From an uncultured Prevotella sp. (GTDB lineage: Bacteria > Bacteroidota > Bacteroidia > Bacteroidales > Bacteroidaceae), in contig CAKQFW010000060.1 in the NCBI GenBank assembly GCA_934230965.1, positions 1 through 10,748 of the forward strand: a DNA stretch of 10,748 nt. The letters are read 5' to 3'. Below, one piece after another: positions 5,531 to 10,748 of the stretch. A program made the translations under genes and the position numbers. The notes below the pieces were generated by a model. The model did not search any database. It saw only the letters and a list, made by a program, of their open reading frames with translations, and was not told the DNA's origin. Numbering within the stretch: position 1 is the stretch's first letter; each line of letters starts with the position of its first letter.

Positions 5531-7222
5531 ATGAAAAAAACTTTACTTTCGTTTTTACTGCTGTCGTCGGCTGCTGTGGCAAGTGCACAGGTGCAGTTGG
5601 GCACAGCAGAGTATAAGGGCTACAGCAAGTATATACAGGCTGTAGACGAGTATGTTCCCGCCCCTGGCCAGTTTGTAAACACCTTGCCAGCCTATGCTGA
5701 GGGCGACGACGCTGCCGCCATGGCAAAGAAATGTACTGAGGCATTGGCCAACAACAAAAATGGCATGATTACCCTTGGGGCCTACGGTGGCTATGTAACC
5801 TTTCATTTCGACCATAGCGTGGCCAACGTGCAGGGACAGAAAGACCTGTATATCATGGGCAACGCTATTGCCAATGGTGCCGAGCCTGGCATCGTGATGG
5901 TATCGAAAGACGTAAACGGCAATGGTCTGCCCGACGACCCCTGGTATGAGCTATCGGGCAGCGCCGACGTTGACGCCCCCGACAACGTGGTGTATAACTA
6001 TGAGATAACCTACACCCTCGATGCCATGCAAAATGTGCCCTGGACCGATAACCAGAACAACAGTGGCACCGTAGAGCGCAACGCTTTTCACAAACAAGAA
6101 TATTTTCCCTTGTGGCTGGAGAGCCCCCTCACCTTTAAGGGCACGCTGCTGCCTAAGAACGCGGTGAACGCAGGAATCTGGCAGCTGAGCGCCTTCCGTT
6201 ATGGCTATGTTGACAATGTGCCTAACAACGATATCGAGGGCAACAGCTTTGATATTTCTTGGGCTGTAGATGCCGACCGCAAGGCTGTAGCGCTCGATGC
6301 CATCGACTTTGTGCGTGTGTATAGCGCTGAAAACCAAATGGCAGGATGGCTGGGCGAGACTTCGACTGAGGTGAAGGGTGCCGAAGACCTGCATCTGGAG
6401 GCTTCTATCGACGCGGCTACGGTGGCCACCTTTGAAAACATAACCGTGGGCAGCGAAAATGGCCACTTTATTCCTAAGGTTGATGAAGACGAAAACCTTG
6501 GCAACTTCACCAGCGGCATCTTCCGCTTTAACACTCACTACTTCCCCGACTGGTTGTTCTGGTCAGGCTATGCCGTATCTAACAGCACCGCTACCACCTA
6601 CACCGTGCTCGACGACCAATATAATAATGTGTCGGGCGGCGGATTTAAGTCAGACAACTACCTGGTATGCTACCCGCAAGGCGAAAGCATCGACGTGCTG
6701 GGCAGCGACGAGGGCGAAGTGGTTAGCGGCTTCTACGTAAACAACACGGCTTGGGTGAAGAAGGCTATCGAGGAAGGCGACGGTATGACACCGGGTGCCT
6801 TTACTACGGGCGACTGGTTTACGCTGACCATTACAGGTCATAAGGCCGACAAGAGCACGGCGAAGACTGTGGTTTATCTGGCCGACTACACCTCAGAGAA
6901 TACGGCTAACCACCACTATATCAACGACTGGACATGGGTAGACCTGAGCGGCCTGGGGGCTGTAACCTCGCTCACCTTCACCATGGATAGCTCGCGCAAG
7001 AACGCCTATGGTGTGACCACACCTACCTACTTCTGTATGGATAACCTGGGTGGCCCCTACGAGGCGGGCACACCTACTGCTATTGCTCAGCCTGTGGCTG
7101 CTGCTAAGGCTACGAGCGAGGCTTGCTTCTCTGTGGCTGGTCAGCGTCTGTCGGCTCCGCAGCGCGGCCTCACCATCATTCGCATGAGCGATGGCACCGT
7201 GCGCAAGGTGATGAAACGATAA
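5531..7222 (+). CDS. Secreted DUF4465 protein, BtuH-like candidate cobamide binder
   Basis: I start this 563-residue protein at the ATG at 5531, where MKKTLLSFLLLSSAAVASAQ forms a clear type I signal peptide. No lipobox cysteine is present. The N-terminal region (about 21-290) has GAYGGYVTFHFDHSV, DLYIMGNA, EPGIVMVS and an acidic, calcium-loop-like DVNGNGLPDDPWYELSGS (127-144). Residues ~300-508 match DUF4465: FENITVG, FRFNTHYFPDWLFWSGYAVS, SGGGFKSDNYLVCYPQG, and WTWVDLSGLGAVTSLTF near the end. The last ~30 residues (FSVAGQRLSAPQRGLTIIRM...RKVMKR) resemble the C-terminal tail found on many secreted Prevotella proteins and may be a secretion or anchoring signal. Two-domain proteins of this kind occur in Bacteroidetes B12 loci, and I believe the BtuH cobamide-binding lipoproteins belong here, but I could not check this. 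It is third in the riboswitch operon, 237 nt behind btuG. Cobamide capture at the cell surface is therefore likely but inferred. Confidence 0.8.
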   Translation: MKKTLLSFLLLSSAAVASAQVQLGTAEYKGYSKYIQAVDEYVPAPGQFVNTLPAYAEGDDAAAMAKKCTEALANNKNGMITLGAYGGYVTFHFDHSVANVQGQKDLYIMGNAIANGAEPGIVMVSKDVNGNGLPDDPWYELSGSADVDAPDNVVYNYEITYTLDAMQNVPWTDNQNNSGTVERNAFHKQEYFPLWLESPLTFKGTLLPKNAVNAGIWQLSAFRYGYVDNVPNNDIEGNSFDISWAVDADRKAVALDAIDFVRVYSAENQMAGWLGETSTEVKGAEDLHLEASIDAATVATFENITVGSENGHFIPKVDEDENLGNFTSGIFRFNTHYFPDWLFWSGYAVSNSTATTYTVLDDQYNNVSGGGFKSDNYLVCYPQGESIDVLGSDEGEVVSGFYVNNTAWVKKAIEEGDGMTPGAFTTGDWFTLTITGHKADKSTAKTVVYLADYTSENTANHHYINDWTWVDLSGLGAVTSLTFTMDSSRKNAYGVTTPTYFCMDNLGGPYEAGTPTAIAQPVAAAKATSEACFSVAGQRLSAPQRGLTIIRMSDGTVRKVMKR

Positions 7223-7275
7223 GAATGGTAAATGACATAAAAAGAAAAGGGTAACGTCAAAACAACCTACCCGAA

Positions 7276-7325
7276 AACTCTGAACAGTTCTGAATAACTC
7301 TGAATAGTTCTGAACAACTCTGAAC
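7276..7325 (+). repeat. Five-copy 10-bp tandem repeat
   Basis: The five decamers are AACTCTGAAC, AGTTCTGAAT, AACTCTGAAT, AGTTCTGAAC and AACTCTGAAC. They alternate AAC/AGT starts, so a 20-bp superperiod is visible. They follow the DUF4465 gene by 53 nt. Ten is not a multiple of three, so this is not a coding repeat. It runs directly into the left arm of the terminator-like hairpin. Confidence 0.85.
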
Positions 7326-7420
7326 AACAAAAGGACAACAAGAACAACAATCTTCATACAATACTGTAAGAAGGCAATGTTGTTTTTGTTGTTCTTTTTT
7401 TGTCCTTGTTGTCGTTTTAT
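7324..7420 (+). terminator. Long terminator-like stem-loop after the B12 operon
   Basis: GGACAA (7333-7338) pairs with TTGTCC (7400-7405), and AAGAACAACAA (7340-7350) pairs with TTGTTGTTCTT (7386-7396), with small bulges between. The stem extends outward as ACAAC (7324-7328) with GTTGT (7408-7412) past a two-A bulge, and inward as CTTC (7352-7355) with GAAG (7370-7373). The T-rich GTTTTATTATTTAT follows. This is a plausible end of the B12 operon transcript. The low-complexity AAC/GTT composition also allows other pairings. Confidence 0.6.
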
Positions 7421-7470
7421 TATTTATGCTGGGTCAGCGGTTGGTAACAGAATAATATATTATTAAATTG

Positions 7471-7505
7471 TTTAAAACTCAATAATATTCTCTGAGTTGT
7501 TTAAA
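7471..7505. repeat. Imperfect inverted repeat upstream of the SpoIIM operon promoter
   Basis: AACTCA (7476-7481) and TGAGTT (7493-7498) are complementary and extend outward through TTTAA/TTAAA with single-base bulges. The dyad ends 17 bp before the -33 element of the next promoter, a position suited to a regulator site. It is AT-rich and may be fortuitous. Between the terminator-like hairpin and this repeat nothing else is recognisable. Confidence 0.4.
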
Positions 7506-7521
7506 AAAAACGAATATTTCT

Positions 7522-7551
7522 TTTGTTTTTCAAAAAAGAAAAGTACCTTTA
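7522..7551 (+). promoter_or_regulatory. Promoter of the SpoIIM/DUF4129 operon
   Basis: TTTG (7522-7525) and TACCTTTA (7544-7551) are 18 nt apart and match the Bacteroidetes -33/-7 pattern with one change, A for the final G. Transcription would begin near 7558, giving a leader of about 45 nt. The leader contains the small hairpin GGGC-TTTG-GCCC (7562-7573) and a second GCCC (7581-7584) that could compete for the same GGGC. Confidence 0.5.
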
Positions 7552-7603
7552 CACATTGAATGGGCTTTGGCCCTAATTATGCCCTAAAGAAACACACGAA
7601 ACC

Positions 7604-8593
7604 GTGAAAGAGATACTATTTATCAGACAGAACGTGCAACAGTGGCAGAGTATTGAGAACATTGCCGAAGACCCTTCGGCTTACTCGCCCGACGATGTGG
7701 CAGGTGCCTATCTACGTGTTACCGCCGACTTGGCCTTCGCGCAGACGCATTATCCTACATCGCGCATCACGGTGTATCTTAACGACTTGGCTTCGGTGCT
7801 GCACAACAGTCTTTACCGTCGCCGACACGAAAGGCACTCACGCATTATCACCTTTTGGACACAAGAGTTGCCGCTGACGATGTGGGAGGCTCGGCACTTA
7901 CTGCTGGCGTCGTTCATCATCATGGTGCTGAGCGTGCTGGTGGGCATCATCTCTCAGGCGGGCGACACCGACTTCTGCCGCATCATCTTGGGCGACTGGT
8001 ACATGAACGAAACGCTTGAAAACATACGACAGGGCAAACCCTTTGCCATATACGATAGCGACAGCGTGGGCGATATGCTCTTCAGCATTACCATTAATAA
8101 TATTATGGTGGCGGCGCGCATCTTTGCTATGGGGGTGCTTACCAGCTTCTTTACGGGCGTTATGCTCATTTACAATGGGGTGATGCTGGGATGCTTTGAA
8201 ACCTTCTTTGCACAACAACACCTACTGGGCCCCTCGCTACTGGCCGTGATGCTGCATGGCACCATCGAGATATCATCCATCGTGGTGGCGGGCGCCGCTG
8301 GGTTGGCTATGGGCAACGCTTGGCTGCTGCCAGGTAGCTATAGTCGTATCGAATCGTTTAAGCGTGGCGCTAAACGCGGACTAAAAATTTTTGTGGGCAC
8401 GGTGCCGCTGTTTGTCGTGGCAGGCTTTATTGAGAGTGTGTGTACGCGCCACACCCATGTGCCCGACGCTATACGTTTGGCGTTTATCTTGCTGTCGGCG
8501 GCCTTCGTGCTGTTTTATTTTGTTATCTACCCACGCATGTTGCATAAACGCTTGACGAAAGTGGAAACATCTGAATATACGAAACTTCAATAA
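7604..8593 (+). CDS. SpoIIM/DUF95-family integral membrane protein
   Basis: This 329-residue inner-membrane protein starts at a GTG. The start is supported because the following KEILFIRQNVQQWQSIE is the usual beginning of Bacteroidetes members of this family. A ~95-residue soluble N-terminal region precedes membrane segments at roughly 98-116, 163-195 (one or two passes), 212-237, 261-278 and 289-309. The family signature is HGTIEISSIVVAGAAGLAMG (218-237), with His218, Gly219 and Glu222. In Bacillus SpoIIM is part of the engulfment complex with SpoIID and SpoIIP. Non-sporulating Bacteroidetes carry this homologue in a cluster with DUF4129, DUF4350, MoxR and DUF58 genes, so the sporulation name is only a family label. 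It is first in its operon, 21 nt before the next gene. Its biochemical role is unknown. Confidence 0.87.
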   Translation: MKEILFIRQNVQQWQSIENIAEDPSAYSPDDVAGAYLRVTADLAFAQTHYPTSRITVYLNDLASVLHNSLYRRRHERHSRIITFWTQELPLTMWEARHLLLASFIIMVLSVLVGIISQAGDTDFCRIILGDWYMNETLENIRQGKPFAIYDSDSVGDMLFSITINNIMVAARIFAMGVLTSFFTGVMLIYNGVMLGCFETFFAQQHLLGPSLLAVMLHGTIEISSIVVAGAAGLAMGNAWLLPGSYSRIESFKRGAKRGLKIFVGTVPLFVVAGFIESVCTRHTHVPDAIRLAFILLSAAFVLFYFVIYPRMLHKRLTKVETSEYTKLQ

Positions 8594-8614
8594 TAACCAT
8601 CAAAACTATTAATT

Positions 8615-9619
8615 ATGAACAACACCAAACAACGCAGAATTTATCTCTACGCTTCGCGCTCGATAGGCGAGACGCTATCGGCAACCTTCGATTTTGTGGC
8701 ACAAAACTTTCTGCCATTGATTAAATTTTTGTCGGCCTTTTTGTTGCCGGTAAGTGCATTGATGGGCTTGAGCTATCAATCATTGTTTAGCAGTTTAGCG
8801 CATATAGAAGATTACGATGATGAAACAGAGCTGATACTCTCAGTCGTGACGGGCTATATACCTGTCTTTGTGCTGTGCTTGATAGGTGCGCTGCTGACGG
8901 TGGCCGTTACGTACACGCTGATGCAGAAATATCAGCAACGCGATAACCTGCTTAAAGGTCTCACGCTAAGCGAGATAAAGCCCTTGCTGAAACACAACCT
9001 CTGGCGACTGTTAAAGATGTTGTTGCTATTAACGCTGATAGGCATGGTGGCCTTTGTGGCTTTGGTGCTGGTGGCTACGATGATAATGGCGATTGGTGGC
9101 AAATTTGAAGCATTCTTATTCTTGCTGTATATGGCTATGTTAGCGATAGCCTTGCCCTTAGGCCTTGCGCTACCACTGTGCGTGTTTGAGCCCGAACTTG
9201 GCTTGTTTAGTTGTGTGAAAAAGGCGTTGCGTCTGGGCTTTAAAACATGGGGTACGATGTTTGTGGTGATGCTGGTTATCATGATGCTGGTGCAGATTGT
9301 ATCGTTGATATTGATTATACCGTTTATGTTTACAACGGTGGCGAGCATGTTTTTTGAAATCGATTCTTCCCAATACGCCTCATTGGCTTACACCAGCTCG
9401 GCATGGTTCTCGGTGTTGACGTTTGCAACGAGCTTACTGTTCTGCTTTGGCTTGCTGCTGATGTCGGCGTTATCGTTCGTGGCTTTTGCCTTCTGCTATG
9501 GCCGTGCTGCCGATAAGGTGGAGGGCGTGTCGGTGAAGAACGCTGTGCAAAACTTTGATAGCACCTCCTCGACAGAAGATACTTCTGCCGATATCATCTC
9601 TCAGTTTGATAAAGAATAA
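8615..9619 (+). CDS. Six-helix membrane protein of unknown function
   Basis: This 334-residue protein has six likely membrane helices, at about residues 31-51, 76-101, 133-160, 165-190, 214-242 and 264-293. A basic stretch (QKYQQRDNLLKG, 104-115) lies between helices two and three, and a charged, serine/threonine-rich C-terminal tail (about 300-334) should be cytoplasmic. I recognise no catalytic motif and cannot name a family with confidence. Its place between the SpoIIM-like and DUF4129 genes matches the membrane protein usually found at this point of the cluster in Bacteroidetes, so it is probably a partner subunit. It starts at an ATG 21 nt after the upstream stop, with an A-rich leader. 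Codon use looks slightly more AT-rich than its neighbours, as is common for membrane proteins. Confidence 0.85.
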   Translation: MNNTKQRRIYLYASRSIGETLSATFDFVAQNFLPLIKFLSAFLLPVSALMGLSYQSLFSSLAHIEDYDDETELILSVVTGYIPVFVLCLIGALLTVAVTYTLMQKYQQRDNLLKGLTLSEIKPLLKHNLWRLLKMLLLLTLIGMVAFVALVLVATMIMAIGGKFEAFLFLLYMAMLAIALPLGLALPLCVFEPELGLFSCVKKALRLGFKTWGTMFVVMLVIMMLVQIVSLILIIPFMFTTVASMFFEIDSSQYASLAYTSSAWFSVLTFATSLLFCFGLLLMSALSFVAFAFCYGRAADKVEGVSVKNAVQNFDSTSSTEDTSADIISQFDKE

Positions 9620-9652
9620 TCTACCGATAAACAAAAAGTGTGTTGAGAAACA

Positions 9653-10333
9653 ATGAGTTGTGCTGTAGCCATAGATACGCTTAAAACCGACTCTGCCATG
9701 CTGAACGCGTTGCGGAATAACCCCGACTTTGGCTATTCGCGCGAACTGGTTCAGGTGAAATCGTCGACGTGGCAGTGGATGTCTGACCGCTTGTCCGATT
9801 GGTATCAGAGCCTGTTCAACTCGGTATTTCCCAACGAAAACAACTGGTATCTGTGGTTCATAGCAGCGGTGATGGTGATAGGCATCATCATAGCCATTGT
9901 GATGGTGCGCAATCGCAATTTGTTAAGACGAAAGGAGAACAATGACAGCGGCTATGTGGTGACCGACGATACCATCTATGGCATCGACTTTGAACAGCAG
10001 ATAGAAGCGGCACTGGGTAGAGACGACTATCGCACAGCGCTGAGAATGATATACTTGCAAACGCTGAAGTGGCTGGACGATAACCACCACATTCATTGGC
10101 AACCGCAGAAAACACCTTCGCAATATGTGCGCGAATATCGGTGCGCACCGTTCAATACGCTCACCACACTGTTTATACGCATACGCTATGGTGGCTTTGA
10201 GGCCGACCGAGCGTTGGTAGATGAGGCTTTGCGTATGCGGGCGGCCGTGTGTCAAGAGGGCGCTTCGTTGCATGACGAGCCTAAGGTGCAAGACGAGCCT
10301 AAGGAGCAAGGCGAGAAAGGAGGTGAGCGATGA
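9653..10333 (+). CDS. DUF4129 domain-containing membrane protein
   Basis: This 226-residue protein has one clear membrane helix (WYLWFIAAVMVIGIIIAIVM, about residues 65-84). The DUF4129 domain follows at ~120-190: DYRTALRMIYLQTLKWLDDN, then HWQPQKTPSQYVREY, then LTTLFIRIRYGGF. The ~63 residues before the helix (NPDFGYSRELV, TWQWMSDRLSDWYQSLF) also recur in family members. No signal peptide is visible, and a stop codon nine bases upstream of the ATG excludes a longer N-terminus in this frame. That is unexpected if the N-terminal part lies outside the inner membrane. The C-terminus ends in a charged tail with two copies of DEPK, made by an 18-bp direct repeat at 10274-10309. The stop overlaps the next gene (ATGA), so the two are likely translationally coupled. 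Its function is unknown. Confidence 0.87.
   Translation: MSCAVAIDTLKTDSAMLNALRNNPDFGYSRELVQVKSSTWQWMSDRLSDWYQSLFNSVFPNENNWYLWFIAAVMVIGIIIAIVMVRNRNLLRRKENNDSGYVVTDDTIYGIDFEQQIEAALGRDDYRTALRMIYLQTLKWLDDNHHIHWQPQKTPSQYVREYRCAPFNTLTTLFIRIRYGGFEADRALVDEALRMRAAVCQEGASLHDEPKVQDEPKEQGEKGGER
10274..10309 (+). repeat. 18-bp direct repeat in the tail of the DUF4129 gene
   Basis: GACGAGCCTAAGGTGCAA (10274-10291) is followed directly by GACGAGCCTAAGGAGCAA (10292-10309), differing at one base. Translated, it gives two DEPK-x-Q blocks. The period is a multiple of three, so gain or loss of a unit keeps the frame and only changes tail length. Confidence 0.85.
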
Positions 10334-10748
10334 AGACTATGAAGATATACATCATAGGCTTTGTGGCGTTCACGGCCTTGCTGGTGGTGCTGAATATGCA
10401 TGCTCCGCAACGCTTTATATGGGACCCCACCTATGCGCATATTGACAAGAACCCCTTTGGCAGTGCAGCGTTTGACAGTGTGATGGGGCAGACGCTTAGG
10501 CATGGTTACAGCGTGAGCACGAAGAGTTTGCATGAATTGAGCCTTGACACCACACCGCAAACGGTGCTGATGCAGGGCCGAATGTTAGATATATCGAAGA
10601 AACATGCCGACGACATTGACCGCATTTTGAAACGTGGTGGCAATGTGGTGATGGTGGCGCAAAACAGTTTGTATGCTAACGACTCGCTGCTGAAAGCCCG
10701 CTATGGTATGTGTATGAGCGATGGCTACCGATATTTTAATCTCTCGAC
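10330..10748 (+). CDS. DUF4350-like membrane-anchored protein, 3' end cut by window
   Basis: An open frame starts at ATG 10330, overlapping the DUF4129 stop by four bases, and runs off the window after 139 residues without a stop. The N-terminus (MKTMKIYIIGFVAFTALLVVLNM) is a signal anchor or signal peptide. It is followed by APQRFIWDPTYAHIDKNPFGSAAFD, which resembles the start of DUF4350 proteins of Bacteroidetes, where a WxPTY...PxG pattern is typical. A later RILKRGGNVVMVAQ segment (about residues 102-115) looks like a beta-strand/loop part of the GATase-like fold often assigned to this family. Context supports it: this gene normally follows the DUF4129 gene and precedes the MoxR ATPase and DUF58 genes. 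The role is unknown, and the family call is made on a partial sequence. Confidence 0.75.
   Translation, partial: MKTMKIYIIGFVAFTALLVVLNMHAPQRFIWDPTYAHIDKNPFGSAAFDSVMGQTLRHGYSVSTKSLHELSLDTTPQTVLMQGRMLDISKKHADDIDRILKRGGNVVMVAQNSLYANDSLLKARYGMCMSDGYRYFNLS

Noticed and set aside
5951..6538. Minus-strand open frame of 195 codons
   Set aside because: Antisense to the DUF4465 gene, which has a signal peptide and family motifs; no features of its own.

Overview
The window looks like a Bacteroidales chromosome, most likely Prevotella or a close relative. The support is a BtuB/BtuG-type B12 uptake locus, Bacteroidetes-style promoters (TTTG at -33, TAnnTTTG at -7), A-rich leaders in place of strong Shine-Dalgarno sites, a Prevotella-like C-terminal tail motif (SVAGQRLSAPQRGL) and short-period repeats packed between genes. 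Species cannot be fixed from this sequence alone.

Layout. 1-452 holds no convincing gene, but it has an ordered array of four dyad-symmetric sites with an exact 22-bp period (272-353) and a perfect 11-bp inverted repeat (393-426). 453-1507 (minus strand) is a two-gene unit, a small XRE/Cro-like helix-turn-helix protein followed by a KilA-N domain protein. It is visibly more AT-rich than the rest and is probably accessory DNA. 1508-2127 is the divergent control region: the promoter of the HTH gene, a 73/74-bp tandem repeat whose last copy carries the only intact -7 box, a cobalamin riboswitch, a 25-bp-period direct repeat and a stable leader hairpin.

2128-7222 (plus strand) is the riboswitch-controlled operon. 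It encodes a BtuB-type TonB-dependent outer-membrane transporter, a BtuG-like surface lipoprotein with a beta-propeller, and a secreted DUF4465 protein resembling the BtuH class of cobamide binders. Inferred working: when cobalamin is scarce the leader permits expression, the surface proteins capture the cobamide, BtuG hands it to BtuB, and TonB energy drives it across the outer membrane. The third protein has a plain signal peptide and a C-terminal sorting-like tail instead of a lipobox, which is the main departure from the lipoprotein scheme described in Bacteroides. A 237-nt spacer made of 8-bp repeats in both orientations separates the second and third genes.

7223-7603 is a gene-free spacer with a 10-bp tandem repeat, a long terminator-like hairpin, an inverted repeat and a promoter. 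From 7604 to the window end runs a second plus-strand operon: a SpoIIM/DUF95 membrane protein, a six-helix membrane protein, a DUF4129 protein and the start of a DUF4350-like protein. This is the front of a conserved Bacteroidetes cluster that usually continues into MoxR ATPase and DUF58 genes.
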